A stretch of DNA of 64,000 nucleotides, from assembly GCA_028023455.1 (NCBI GenBank), contig JAQFVV010012435.1, forward strand, positions 3,224,001-3,288,000. Direction: 5' to 3'. The DNA comes from Epiperipatus broadwayi. Lineage: Eukaryota > Onychophora > Udeonychophora > Euonychophora > Peripatidae. Positions within the stretch are counted from its first letter, which is position 1. Each line of letters opens with the position of its first letter. Under the pieces are notes generated by a model that was not told the origin of the DNA, searched no databases, and saw only the letters and a program-made list of their open reading frames with translations. Shown here one piece after another: positions 49,672-60,428 of the stretch. The position numbers were made by a program, and so were the translations under genes.

Positions 49672-51055
49672 TTAAAATTTCAATTGTCCATCTATTATCA
49701 TCTTAATTTTTTCAATAAGGTCAGTAACACCTGTTTGTTGTCTTACCCATACATTGTGTTTTCGATCTCTTCTTGTTACTCCCAACATACATCTCTCCAT
49801 ACTCCTTTGAGTGGTCTGAAGTCTCTGTATTGCTCTTCTATTAAGTGTCCAAGTCTCAGATCCATAAGTAAGAACTGGTAAAACACATTTGTTAAAAACC
49901 ATCCTTTTCAAACACATAGGCATATTTCCTTTTAGTATCAAGTTATTTCTACCAAAAGCACTCCAACCAAGTTTAATTCTATGATTAATTTCCTCCATTA
50001 TGTTTCCATCTGTATTAATAATCTGACCAAGGTATTTGTAACTGTTAACTTCTTCTAATTCTTCATAATCAATCTTTATTTTCATATTTTGAGCAAATCG
50101 ATTAAACATTACTTTCGTCTTTTTAACATTTATCTTTAGTCCTACTTTTCTACTTTCATCTGCTAACTCCTGCAACATTTCCTGCAGCTCTGAAGCATTA
50201 TTTGCAAAAACAACTACATCATCTGCAAAATCTAAATGACTTAAATACTCTCCATTTACTTTCACTCCTTTAGTTTCCCATTTTAATCCACAAAATACTT
50301 CTTGCAGCACTGCTGTAAAGAGTTTTGGAGATATGGAGTCACCTTGTCTTACACCTTTCTCAATGTTGATTTTTCCAGTATCATTATGTAATCTAATTGT
50401 TGCTGTTGCATTTTTATAAATATTCTTTAAAATATGACAATATCCTGGATCTATACCTTGATGATCCAATGCTTTAATCACTGAAGAAATGTGTATAGAA
50501 TCGAATGCCTTTTCATAATCTACAAATCCAAAACATAATGACAACTCATATTCATTTGTCCTTTCTATGACTTCTCTCAAACCACTTTTAAATCCAGCTT
50601 GTTCTCTTGGTTGGTGGAAATCCAAAGTTCTCTGTAGACGACTTGTAATTATCTTGGTAAAAATTTTATATAAAACTGATAAAAGGCTGATGGGTCTGTA
50701 ATTTCTAATATCTTCTTTATCACCTATTTTAAAAATTAATATTATTACTGCATTCTTCCAATCTTCTGGTACATCTTTATCATTTAGACATTTGGTATAT
50801 AACTTTGCTAAAATTGTTTCTATTTCTTCACCTGCTTCTTTTAATATATCAATTATAATTCCATCATTTCCTGGAGCCTTTCCTTTCTTCATACACTTAA
50901 TTGCATGTCTCACTTTTTCATTTAAAATTCTGGGCCATTCGGAAGATGTAATAGATATAGGAGGTACTTGTTCTTTACTACTATATAATTCTTGATAAAA
51001 ATCTTCTACCAATTTCATAATGTCATCTCTTTTTTTAGTAATAATTCCATCCTTT
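49672..51055 (-). CDS. RTE reverse transcriptase segment
   Basis: An open frame of 448 residues from the first Met at 51018, and open a little further upstream. It contains the RT core: GNDGIIIDILKEAG (50-63), NYRPISLLS (106-114), motif A FGFVDYEKAFD with Asp167, GVRQGDSISP (222-231), catalytic FADD (264-267), and the downstream YKYLGQIINTDG and YGSETWTLN blocks typical of RTE and related clades. All catalytic aspartates are present. A one-base shift near 51055 separates it from the upstream endonuclease frame. The last codons run close to the 3' untranslated end. Confidence 0.9.
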
Positions 51056-51059
51056 TTTC

Positions 51060-51740
51060 TTATTGCAGATATAAATTTCTACCAATACCAAAATGTTGTT
51101 TAACATTTTTGAGACTTTTATTTTCTTCTGCAGCTTTCCTTGCTATTTCACAGTTATACTTTCTTATATCATTTTCAACTCTTTTCCGTACCATTTTACA
51201 AAATTCGAGATATTCAATTCTTTTTAATACATCATTTTTGTATATCTTCATATTCCTTCTTTTCTTCATAAATTCTCTAGTCTCAGTAGAAATTTTATTA
51301 GTCAATTGCTGCTTTTTTCTACCAGCTATGTTTGTTGCAGTTTTTAAAAGTGTATCAGTTATTTTCATATTAATTTCATTCAAATCTGAATCATGTTCAA
51401 AATCTCCTAACACTTGAAACCTATTTGTAAGTTCTAATTTAAATTCATTAGAATGTTTCTGAAGATTAGGAATATCAACTGTAAATATTGTTTTTCTTAA
51501 TAATTTTTGTCTCTCTAGTTTTACATTAACATGTAACTTACACCTTACTAATCGATGATCACTTCCTGTGTTAAATTTATTAAGAACATTACAATCTTGA
51601 AATATGTATTTTCTGTTAGTCAAAATATAATCCAATTCTGCTGTACCTTTATTTGGATGCTTCCATGTCCATTTCCTTTTAACATTTTTCTCAAAAAATG
51701 AATTCATAATATAAATTTTTTCTCTTTCTGCAAACTCCAC
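51060..51740 (-). CDS. RTE endonuclease C-terminal part and linker
   Basis: 226 residues. It includes LDYILTNRKYIF and GSDHRLVRC, where the Ser-Asp-His is the last catalytic box of the apurinic-type endonuclease. A basic, coiled-coil-like linker to the RT follows. It is separated by indels from the segments on both sides. Confidence 0.87.
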   Translation of the reverse strand: MEFAEREKIYIMNSFFEKNVKRKWTWKHPNKGTAELDYILTNRKYIFQDCNVLNKFNTGSDHRLVRCKLHVNVKLERQKLLRKTIFTVDIPNLQKHSNEFKLELTNRFQVLGDFEHDSDLNEINMKITDTLLKTATNIAGRKKQQLTNKISTETREFMKKRRNMKIYKNDVLKRIEYLEFCKMVRKRVENDIRKYNCEIARKAAEENKSLKNVKQHFGIGRNLYLQ

Positions 51741-51967
51741 AAGTCTATGTCCTCTCTCATATCTATTACCATAACCAAAATTATACCAAAATTACCTACA
51801 ACAATTTCATCTTTCATTTGTCTACCAATTCTAGCATTAAAGTCTCCCATAACAATTTTAAAATGTTGTTTACTCTGATCAAAAGCCTTTTGTACATCCA
51901 TATAAAAATCTTCTACTACTTCATCACTATGAGAACTTGTTTGGGCATAAACCTGAATTATCTGCAT
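51704..51967 (-). CDS. RTE endonuclease central part
   Basis: 87 residues with IQVYAQTSSHSDE and VMGDFNARIG. The GDFN box is a catalytic motif of this nuclease family. It overlaps the next segment in another frame at a frameshift. Confidence 0.85.
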   Translation of the reverse strand: MQIIQVYAQTSSHSDEVVEDFYMDVQKAFDQSKQHFKIVMGDFNARIGRQMKDEIVVGNFGIILVMVIDMREDIDLWSLQKEKKFIL

Positions 51968-51985
51968 TTGGTATCTGCTATTAAG

Positions 51986-52405
51986 TTATATAACTAATCT
52001 TGCCACTCTGTCTGATACACCATCAATCTCCACAATATTGTTCTTCCACTTTTTATTTATAATGAATCCTACTCCTCTTGTATTTTCAATATGTGTGCCT
52101 TTATAATAGAGTATATGTCCACTTTTTAAATCAATTGTTTCTTCTCCTTTTCTTCTAACTTCACAAAGTCCAATAATGTCCCATTTAATATAAGACAGTT
52201 CTTCTTCTAATTCTTGCAATCTTCCTTCACTTGAAAGTGATCTGCAGTTGTAAGTACCTAAATAAAAAGTCGTCATCAAATGGCAGCCTGGGTCTGCAAT
52301 CAGGGGATTCTTAGCACCCTCCGCCTTCGGCCACCAACCGCTGCCTTGGTTGGTGACTTTACAGCCTCCTGGGAATAAGGGCCATGCTTTATTTTTGTCT
52401 GTCAT
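51986..52405 (-). CDS. RTE endonuclease N-terminal part
   Basis: 139 residues from a Met at 52405. It has LGTYNCRSLSSEGRL (metal-binding Asn box), DIIGLCEVRR (catalytic Glu) and GVGFIINKKW. The 50 or so residues before the nuclease form a Gly/Trp-rich leader. A stop near 51980 interrupts the frame before the central part. Confidence 0.88.
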   Translation of the reverse strand: MTDKNKAWPLFPGGCKVTNQGSGWWPKAEGAKNPLIADPGCHLMTTFYLGTYNCRSLSSEGRLQELEEELSYIKWDIIGLCEVRRKGEETIDLKSGHILYYKGTHIENTRGVGFIINKKWKNNIVEIDGVSDRVARLVI

Positions 52406-52732
52406 AATTGTATATATGTATTGGAAAAATATTTATCATTTACACAAACATTCATTCTGCCTTATCAGGCACTGAGAAGAAAGACCATGGTGTTTCTTGA
52501 TCTTAAACTCAGAGGTAAAAAGCCAATAAACTCACCACGCTGGCTAATGCATGTTGGTGAGCAGCCCATCCATGTTCGTATACTATATGAATAATCACAT
52601 AGTAATAACAGCTGCAACGACAAGAACGTATGGAGTGGACATTTAGGAATTTGCCCTGCTCGGTTCCTTTAAGGCCTCCAAGAGGAATCAAAGGGTCTCC
52701 TTTCAGTTAATAGCAAACTCCTTTCTGCAGCC
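52406..52732 (-). other. 5' leader of the RTE element
   Basis: Higher GC than its surroundings. It ends at the target duplication with GGGGGGCTGCAGAAAGGAG on the minus strand. Probably contains the internal promoter, though I see no defined box. Confidence 0.6.
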
Positions 52733-52743
52733 CCCCTCTAATT
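52733..52743. repeat. 11-bp target-site duplication of the RTE, right copy
   Basis: CCCCTCTAATT, matching 49477-49487. Confidence 0.75.
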
Positions 52744-52830
52744 ATACTATACTTAACTAATTTATATTCACATTTTGGTTTTTTTGATTGGAATTTTTTT
52801 TAAGTATGAAATAAATAAACTTTATGCATT

Positions 52831-53305
52831 AAACTTTTTATTTACTATACTTTCAAACAACTTTATTTATTTTTAAAAAGCAAATTGAAAGCACTAGACA
52901 GAAGTTTATTTGATAAAACTAAAATTAAAAAATTGTTTGTCTATTGTTTTAGTCTGTTTTTGTATAACTTTGCATTAAGAAACTAATTAAATAAAAATAT
53001 TTACAATCATTAATAATAGTTAATTATATAAACTTTATTTCTATAAAATTATTTAGCGCTAAATAATATGCAATAATTGGATTAGATTTCCCAAGTGCTA
53101 GCTGTGTTAATACAACTTTCTCAAAGTAATTATGTTGCAAATAAGAAAATGAATTCATTTTTATTTGTTGTCCTAGTGCTTATGATGCAGATTGGTCAAT
53201 AATATATACTTTTTTCTTAGGATGATAAATCAATCAGATATGTAATTACAACTTCATTTAAATTGACTTATAAACTAAACTAAAAAAATATTTGGTCTAT
53301 GCATT
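52831..53305 (-). repeat. Right arm of the ~480-bp inverted repeat
   Basis: Inverted match to 48178-48661. A hammerhead element abuts its outer end directly. Confidence 0.8.
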
Positions 53306-53308
53306 GCA

Positions 53309-53480
53309 GCACTCTCAGATTCAAAGCTCCTCACTGATGATGGCCACAGCCAGAAACTAGTCTGGGGATATTGGATGAGTAGGCATTAGATAGAGATTTT
53401 ATGCACAAGCCTTCTGGCATTCATTGATTATTCTGGTTGGCACAGGGTAGCACTATTGTATGGAGAGTTTTGCTTTGTTT
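53309..53480 (+). mobile_element. Hammerhead-carrying short element
   Basis: Starts near CAGCACTCTCAGATTC and ends GAGAGTTTTGCTTTG. It shares its whole length with 48722-48890 (inverted) and most of it with 9051-9219. It contains the canonical ribozyme at 53328-53368. Confidence 0.75.
53328..53368 (+). ncRNA. Hammerhead ribozyme, canonical type I motif
   Basis: Stem I TCCTCA (53328-53333) pairs with TGGGGA (53363-53368), with one G-U. Core CTGATGA is at 53334-53340. Stem II TGGC (53341-53344) pairs with GCCA (53349-53352), loop CACA. GAAA is at 53353-53356, palindromic ACTAGT at 53356-53361 and cleavage triplet GTC at 53360-53362. This is the most complete copy in the window. The short palindromic helix III implies cleavage as a dimer, as described for Penelope-like elements and retrozymes. 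Confidence 0.9.
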
Positions 53481-54106
53481 ATAAACAATTATGTGCTTGT
53501 ATAAGAGATAGTGATCATGGGTATATTTCTTATATCAGTATGAAAATAATGGCTGAATACAGAATTACATTCAGTAACAAGACATTGTCTTTAGAAACTA
53601 ATGAATCTTTATTACTTTTACCTTTAAATACATGTATAATCCAAGTTTTTTTTGATTAATTTTCTTAATAAACTTTTTTATATCTACTCTCTTCAAGAGT
53701 ATTTGCATTTTACCATGCTTTTATTGAAATTGAAAAATCAGTTTATTTATTTGTTTGTTAGATTTTGAACTTTTTCAAGTTAGAATGAAATATTGAAGTT
53801 GACTTTTAATATACTTAAATTCAATAGAATTGCTTGAAATATGGTATATAATTTAAGTTATACCAGACTAATCATACAAGATAATCATCTTTCCAGTAGG
53901 TCAAACATAGGGCAGGTATTCAATAATTTCACATATCAAAGTTAAAAATTATTCTTAGAACTTTCATTTGTTTCAAATAAGGCTTACAAGAGGGTGGTAT
54001 ATATTTTTTCTTTCTATTTAGTAAAAATAATATCTGTCAAACAACTTTATATAAACAATTATTACTGATTTATTATACATATATAATTATGTACAAATTC
54101 TAAATA

Positions 54107-54142
<36 letters not shown>

Positions 54143-54155
54143 ACTACATATATAT
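53481..54155. other. AT-rich non-coding stretch
   Basis: Nothing recognised. It ends in a TA run (about 54108-54140). Confidence 0.4.
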
Positions 54156-55758
54156 TGTACCAGTCAAAAAACGTCAACCACCTAAACTGCAAGTCAGATT
54201 CAAACTCAGCTGAACCAAACTGAATTCAAACCCAACTCACCAGCTCAGATCAATGGATGATCAAAATTGACAGCACAGTGCTATGCGCCAAGAAACTAGC
54301 TCAACAGTTGGTGATGATTAGAGACCCCTGAACTGACAATAATAACAGATAATAAATTAACTAAAGATAATTTTAAATCGAATCATATGTATATGTTTGG
54401 GTTGCCAATCCAGACAGTGAGCATTGACATTAAAATAATTATTGAATAAAATAATTTAGAAACCAAGTGTGTTAATAAAATATTTAATAATAATAGTAAT
54501 AGTTTTGTTCAATTTTTAAATGATGATTATATTGATTACCTCCAGCCCTTAAACAGAGTTATATTTACACTAAGAATGGCAGCATATAATTAAAAAACAA
54601 ATGGTGTAAGTAAATTACTCAATAAATATATATAATACAATAAATGAACCGCCATCGTAAGAAAGGAGAATTAAATCTAAGGACTAGAGATTGAGAAAAA
54701 TACTATATAATTTACAATCACATAAATAAAAAGGTTTCATAAAGATTATTACATTAAAAAATGAAAAGATCTCTTAAAGGGAGTGTAAAGTAAAGTTCGG
54801 AAACTGGCCAGAAAGATTCATTATGGAAATATATTACCATTTCCTCCAGGGCTGGTTCCTTAGTTTACACATCTGGGTTGGTAAAATGTAGGCATGCATT
54901 TGGTCAATTACTTGAACAGCATTTTGTTTGATTCTTCATTATTTTGGCAGCATGATTGGTCTGGCAAAAGGTTTAGCAACTTCAGTGAAGATTTTCAGGG
55001 GACTTCAGGCACACAGTAGCCAGATTCCTGATGGTTAGCCCCTCACCTTGATAGAAACTCTATTTAAATGCACAGAGTTTAATGGCTCTTCTCTAAAACA
55101 AAGATGGCTTCTTTCTCTTTTATAATGTATCTAATGCCTTCAGGCTAGTGCTTCTTTCATTATCAATGTTACACAATTTATTAGTTAGTTTTTAGATACA
55201 TTCCTTCAACAAGGCATTCAAACTCATTAACTTGAATTCATTTTCTAATTAGAAAATGAATTTTTAAAATCTGAAAAATGTATTTAATTAGGAACCGACT
55301 TTACATTTTAAATACTTATCTTTTTTTTTAATTAATAAAACTTTACCTATTGTTTTTGGAAAGGGAAAATCTGAAAGCTTATCAAAAGAATGTAGCTTTT
55401 AATCACTAAAATTCGACCAAATTATTTAAAAGTAAAATAAACATTCCTGATGCAATGAAACTTTAGAATGAATATATATGTTTAAATATTTATAAATATA
55501 TACACACAATCCATGCAGTTATAATATATATAAATTCATGAATAATTCTATCATGAATTTATTAATAGAATTGATTGATTTAAACCTTTAATTAATTTTA
55601 ATACACATTTATAAAATAGTTTTTCTTTAAGAAAACTAGCGTGGATTGACCATATAAAGCCCCATTGCATCTGAAATTTAAGGTTAGTACTAGTGTTTGA
55701 AGTGGCCTTATGGCTAGATGTCATGAAGCTAGGATTGAACTCAGATCTGACTGCTTTG
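54156..55758 (-). repeat. 3' LTR of the gypsy-type element
   Basis: About 1.6 kb, a direct repeat of 61738-63383. The terminal TG of the minus strand has changed to CA at 55757-55758. Compared with the other LTR it lacks a short segment around the TATA box (near 55117). Confidence 0.88.
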
Positions 55759-55774
55759 TTTCTTTCCACTTAAA
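55759..55774 (-). promoter_or_regulatory. Polypurine tract candidate
   Basis: On the minus strand AAGTGGAAAGAAA lies directly before the 3' LTR, as expected for the primer of second-strand synthesis. Confidence 0.65.
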
Positions 55775-56019
55775 AAAAAACAATGAAAAAAAAACTCTTT
55801 ACTTATACATGACACATTTACATAAGTGTACTCAATTAATTGGTAGACTCTGGGAGAACAGCATGAGCGTGAATAATATCATCTGTACAAACTACAAAAT
55901 TATACATGTCTCATTGTGATCATTATGCTTAATATTTATCTAGATTATAGTAAATAGGTCCGTTAATCACATCTCATTTTCCCTATGGTCTTGTCAGTCG
56001 GTCGTCTGTATATATATCT

Positions 56020-56440
56020 GTCTCTTTATTTAATGTTTGTCCTATTGTTTCCCTGGATTAGGTGGTACATATGGTTTTTACTGTCTGGCATTGGAAACCC
56101 CCTGGAGCTCCTTTTCCTTTATCAAAAATGCATTGTCATGGCAATCCTTTATTATTTCATATGTCCCACAGTATAGTGGGAAGAATTTTTTGAACTCTTT
56201 CTTGGGGGCATTACTAGTTCTTGGTGATCTTAACCAAACTTAATCCCCGACTTTAAAATAGTAATGTTGCACCCTACTTCTTTTTATTTGACTCTGAGGC
56301 ATCTGCACTATCCGCTTTCTGGCCATATCTTGGTCAGTTATTGGATTAATACATATTTCATCTTTTGGTAATAAAAGAAAAAATGGCCTGACATGGCTGC
56401 CCATAGTGAAGATGTGTAGGTGTGAAACTGGTTGACTCAT
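56020..56440 (-). pseudogene. Integrase C-terminal part
   Basis: The minus strand encodes a basic stretch (ARKRIVQMPQSQIKRSR) followed by KVGD and then, in another frame, VWLRSPRTSN and FFPLYCGTYEI. This matches the small C-terminal integrase domain of gypsy elements (GPF/Y-like). An in-frame stop near 56080 lies close to the end. No chromodomain was seen. Confidence 0.75.
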
Positions 56441-57065
56441 TCATTGTATTATTAATGCAGTCCATTATATATCGAACTTTATCCACCCACTTCCAATGAT
56501 CTATAAGTAGGCACACATGAAAGAGTTGACTAATTTCTCTCATAACTCTTTCACATTGATTGGACTGTGGGTTTCTAATTGATGTCAGATGATGATTTAC
56601 CTTTTGTTTTTTATCCAATTCTTTTACTCTTTTGAAATGAATGCTGAGCCATGATCTGATAATATAGTCTCAGGCTTACCTATCTCAGAAAATTGCTTAT
56701 CCTGAAGGGTCCAGATGGCCTTTCATGAATTGGTGGTTCAAACTGGGTAAATTTGAGCATACTTCAAAAAAATATCATACTTGACAAGCAAGTATTGAAA
56801 GGTTCTAAATTTGGGTAGAAGCCCATAGTGATCTATGGTGAAGATTTTATTTGGTCTTGTGGCCATCCTTGGTTTCATACCTCCTGCATATGATTTATTT
56901 GGAAATTTAGTGGCAGTACAGATGTCACATTATCTAATAGTGGCAAGAATCTGATTGTACATTCCCGGCCAGTAGAACTGGTGATGCACTGCCTCTTTTG
57001 TCTTTCTTGGTCCATAGTGCCCAATGACTTGATGAATATGTCTAAGTAAGGGTGGTCTCAGTCTA
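56358..57065 (-). pseudogene. Integrase zinc-binding and catalytic core remnant
   Basis: From 57060 down, RHIHQVIGHYGPRKTKEAV and FYWPGMYNQI give the His-His half of the HHCC zinc-binding domain, with the Cys pair further down. The catalytic core is fragmented by stops. The segment 56358-56618 carries the HHLTSIRNPQSNQCERV stretch, which resembles the part of the core near the catalytic Glu (H-P-Q-x-N-G-x-x-E in relatives; here E sits at the expected place). Confidence 0.78.
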
Positions 57066-57082
57066 TCTGGGACCATAGTTTT

Positions 57083-57665
57083 TCATGGTGCACTATGGTC
57101 CTTTGTTTTGGTCTGTAAAACACCCTCCTTGACCTGACAGTGAGTGTATCTGCTTCGTAGGTTCTGGTCCTTACTCTGGGTCTTGGATAATTCCAGAATA
57201 ATGTGGCAATATTGTAGGCCATGCCAGTATGTGAGATTCCTTAGCTCGGCCTCGGTGGGACTCAATATTGTTGTGGCCATAATTTTTAGGGAGTGATTGT
57301 TTATTTTTGGGTTCTGTATGCTCATTTGTGCTGGATGGCAACTTAAAATGTCAGCCACAACATTCTCTGGTCCCAGGTAATATTGGATCTTATACTGAAA
57401 TTGTTGGAGGACCAAGCTCCATCTAATGAGTTGGTCATTGGTGAGGAGCTCTTATTAATAAATTATAGACATCAGTGGTCAGTTATGATGACTAGTTCTG
57501 ATCCTAGAAGGAATTGCCGAAATTTCTGGCATGCCCATACTATGGCAAGAGTTTCTTGCTCGGTGGTGGTGTAATGTATTTCTGCACCCTTTAAAGCACA
57601 ACTACAAAAATATATCACTTGATGTTCCCCAGAATCACACTTTTGAAACAAGTTAGCTCCCAGCC
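57083..57665 (-). pseudogene. RNase H and tether segment
   Basis: Just after the RT frame stops near 57667, the minus strand continues in pieces with TTTEQETLAIVWACQKF and then YKIQYYLGPENVVADILS (frame 57083-57415), both hallmarks of the gypsy RNase H region and the link to integrase. Stops interrupt it. Confidence 0.8.
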
Positions 57666-57666
57666 C

Positions 57667-58590
57667 TTACTTGCTGCTGTCAGTTTGTACATAAAAGGTC
57701 CAGATAAAGTCAGGATGGTGCAGCATAAGTGCCCGTATGAAGTTTTCTTTTATGTTCAGTAGTTTCTGGTCATGGAATGGGGTCCATTCCCACTTCCATT
57801 TTTTTATGAGGTCTATAAGATTCCTAGTTTCCTGGGCAAAGTTTGGATCGAACTTGTGATAAAAGTTGCAAAGCCCAAGAAATGATCGGATCTGTTTCCA
57901 AGTAGTCGGGGTTGGAAACTTCTCTATGGCTGCAACTTTGTCTGGATGTACCTTTATGCCATGTTTGTTAATGACATGACCAAGGAAGGTTATCTCCCCA
58001 ATAGCAAAATGGCTTTTTTCCAAGTTCACTGTAATATTATTAATTCTGCATTCACTTAGTAACCCTTCCAAATGTTGTAAATGTTCTTTCACATTTTCTG
58101 AGATGATTACTATGTCGTCAACATAGCATACCATCTGTTTTTGTACTTCTTCATAAAGGACCTGCCTTAAAAAGCACATAAGGTCCACGCCACTATTAAT
58201 AAGTCCAAAAGGAATCATTTTAAAAACATGCATGTATCCACCATACCGAAATGCAGTGTATTTCCAGTCCCTTGGATCAAGATTCAATTGCCAGTAACTG
58301 GCAGTTAAATCTAACATTGAAAATACTGTCCAGCTAATTGTACAAGTACTTCTTGGATAGGAGGGGGAGCATCTCTTTTTGATATAGTGAGGCTGTTTAA
58401 TCCGGGCATCCAAGCATAGCCACAAGTTTTCATTTTTCTTCTTGACAACAACCAATGGGTTGTTATATGGAGAAGGGCTGCGCTCGACAATATTCCACTT
58501 GATCATTTGTTGTATCTGTGCTTTTACTTCATCTTTATACTGAAATGGGATCGGGTACATTTTCGATTGGATGTAGGTCCCTTCCTTCAC
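57667..58590 (-). CDS. Gypsy-type reverse transcriptase
   Basis: 307 residues. It holds KMYPIPFQYKDEV, the WNIVERSPSPYNNPLVVVKKK fingers segment in part, motif A SMLDLTASYWQ (Asp94), FGLINSG, catalytic YVDD (156-159), FLGHVINKHGI and FLGLCNFYHKF. These are the standard blocks of Ty3/gypsy RT in order. Some conserved positions are changed (for example a disrupted Y-R-x-L-N-x-x-T-x-x-D area near residues 65-90). The frame stops at 57667 within the start of RNase H. Upstream, the duplicated KEETYIQSKM/MKEGTYIQSKM stretch marks a short local duplication at 58560-58640. Confidence 0.9.
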   Translation of the reverse strand: MKEGTYIQSKMYPIPFQYKDEVKAQIQQMIKWNIVERSPSPYNNPLVVVKKKNENLWLCLDARIKQPHYIKKRCSPSYPRSTCTISWTVFSMLDLTASYWQLNLDPRDWKYTAFRYGGYMHVFKMIPFGLINSGVDLMCFLRQVLYEEVQKQMVCYVDDIVIISENVKEHLQHLEGLLSECRINNITVNLEKSHFAIGEITFLGHVINKHGIKVHPDKVAAIEKFPTPTTWKQIRSFLGLCNFYHKFDPNFAQETRNLIDLIKKWKWEWTPFHDQKLLNIKENFIRALMLHHPDFIWTFYVQTDSSK

Positions 58591-58613
58591 TCTGAATTGG
58601 TGAGTGTTTCAGG

Positions 58614-59264
58614 TTACATTTTTGATTGGATGTAGGTCTCTTCCTTCACTCTGAATTGGTGAGTGTACCCTGTAATCTCGCCCGGCATCGGAGAGAAAAT
58701 TACGGTGTATTTCTTGAGGATTTTCCACATTTGTTCGGTATCATCTGGTTCAGTAATAATGGATTCTTTAACCTTTTTGTTGATCATTGAAGGATAAACC
58801 AGCTGGATCAGGCAACTTTCGTGGTTTCCTTCCCCACGGAGCAACATTTTAAAATTAATGGTTTCATTTTCAAATGAGCATCTACCTTTAGGGTACTCGA
58901 TAATGCCATGGTTTTGAATCAAAAAGTCAGAGCCCAATACTACATCATATATGATCCCTATCATAATAAAAAAGGTATGCCCTACTAGACTTTTGTTGAT
59001 CTCAACCTCCAACCATACTTGATGGTTTTTACTTGACACCTTTTTACCATTAGCCAAGGTCATTTGGATTGGACGGGTTGGGAGTTGCATTATCTCACAT
59101 CTCCTTTTTAATTTTCCGACCCATGCCACAGATAAAATGGATGCTTGACTGCCCGAATTGATCAAGGCTAATACTCTGCTCTCCTCCACATTTATTTCAA
59201 TGATGGGACACAAATGAGTTATCTGATGTCCCTCATTATCTTTCTCAGAGATTAAATTAGTCAT
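58614..59264 (-). CDS. Gypsy-type protease with altered active site
   Basis: 216 residues. A retropepsin-like fold is indicated by VLALINSGSQASILS (residues 31-45) and the later VVLGSDFLIQNHGII. The catalytic triplet normally DSG or DTG reads NSG (36-38), so the active-site Asp is replaced by Asn and the copy should be inactive. After the protease comes a spacer rich in charged residues that leads to the RT. An in-frame stop separates it from the RT frame. Confidence 0.85.
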   Translation of the reverse strand: MTNLISEKDNEGHQITHLCPIIEINVEESRVLALINSGSQASILSVAWVGKLKRRCEIMQLPTRPIQMTLANGKKVSSKNHQVWLEVEINKSLVGHTFFIMIGIIYDVVLGSDFLIQNHGIIEYPKGRCSFENETINFKMLLRGEGNHESCLIQLVYPSMINKKVKESIITEPDDTEQMWKILKKYTVIFSPMPGEITGYTHQFRVKEETYIQSKM

Positions 59265-59435
59265 TTGATTAATGATTGGGGCTGGAGTATCTTTTCTCTA
59301 ACTTGGGCCCAGTGATCTAAAATATTTGTCCACTGTTTCTAAGAAGTCCATCATTTAGTGGATACTACCAATCTGACTACCAATCATAAGTTCCCGAACC
59401 TCTCCTGGCATGTTGGGTTCTATCATACAAACAAT

Positions 59436-59907
59436 TCAAGACTCTGGAAAGTTAAAACTAGTCAATGAGTGAAATTTGGTTGACTGTTGTAAAAAAAACT
59501 GGTCGTAGGTGTTTCCCTTATTTACTGAAAAATGCTCATTAATAAGGTCACATAACAAGCTTTCTTGCCTCTCTTGACTCCAGAATGTTTTTAGCAGCTT
59601 GTGACAATATTCTTCAAAGGTGTCCAGCTTCTTCTCTAGCATGCCCCACCAGTCTTTGGCCATGGCTTTCAAATGGTGTCAAGCAATTGATATTTGTTGC
59701 ACATTATCCAGAGTTTCTATTGCAAAAGTATCGGCTAAACTGTCTATATGTTGCTGAGGATCTTCCCAGCATTTTTTGTAAAAATCTATGATTTGAATCA
59801 AAGGGTATTGACAGGTCAATGAATTTTCCGGTAGCTTTCCCATTCTGGTTTGTATAAAACAAAGATGTGTTATCCTCTTGAAAATAATAGGTAACACAGA
59901 TTATCAT
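59436..59907 (-). pseudogene. Gag (capsid-like) remnant
   Basis: Two broken frames encode FYKKCWEDPQQHIDSLADTF and AMAKDWWGMLEKKLDTFEEY-like stretches. The spacing of Trp and acidic residues resembles the capsid region of gypsy gag (the W-W-x-x-L segment). No zinc-knuckle motif could be found before the protease. Confidence 0.6.
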
Positions 59908-60340
59908 AACTCATCATAACTTATATTGGCATGGCTTTATCACTATCATCGGTCAGTCTGCTATCTGCTTGCGTTCCTTCCATTTTTGAAAATAAGTAAA
60001 CAATGAATCACAAATTTATTGGCACTGTTTCTCTGTATACTTAAATAATGACCTTTTTTCTCTATTACCTTTAGTTAGGTTTCAGACTACTGGTCCCATT
60101 GTCCCTATCTTCATTAGCTGCTGCATATTATTTCCCCAATCTATCTAATCTGCCTTTTTTTAGTTTAGTTTTAGTTCACCTACATTTACTTGGTTAGCTC
60201 TTTATTAATTCTTTGAATGAGACATGTATTTTATTAAAAACTATTAAATAAAAGAAAAACAAACATTGCTCACTTTCCCTCTGTTCAACTGTTCCCCCAT
60301 GTCTGAAAAAAAAACTATACAAATGATTAGTGATATACAA

Positions 60341-60344
<4 letters not shown>

Positions 60345-60425
<81 letters not shown>
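60345..60425. repeat. TA microsatellite
   Basis: About 80 bases of uninterrupted TA inside the gypsy element's upstream interior. Confidence 0.97.

Positions 60426-60428
<3 letters not shown>

Larger units (their letters stand above)
49488..52732 (-). mobile_element. RTE-clade non-LTR retrotransposon, full length but frameshifted
   Basis: A 3.2-kb minus-strand element with a 5' leader, an apurinic-type endonuclease, an RT and a GAT-repeat 3' tail, flanked by an 11-bp target duplication. The single reading frame is now broken in about three places (near 51975, 51720 and 51050). It is the best copy of the family also seen at 385-1155, 3722-3990 and 19610-20392. RTE elements insert by target-primed reverse transcription. 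It could not make a full protein as it stands. Confidence 0.92.

Noticed and set aside
54286-54325. GAAACTAG next to GTTGGTGATGA in the gypsy LTR, resembling hammerhead pieces
   Set aside because: The pieces are in the wrong order and spacing, with no stem II or cleavage triplet.
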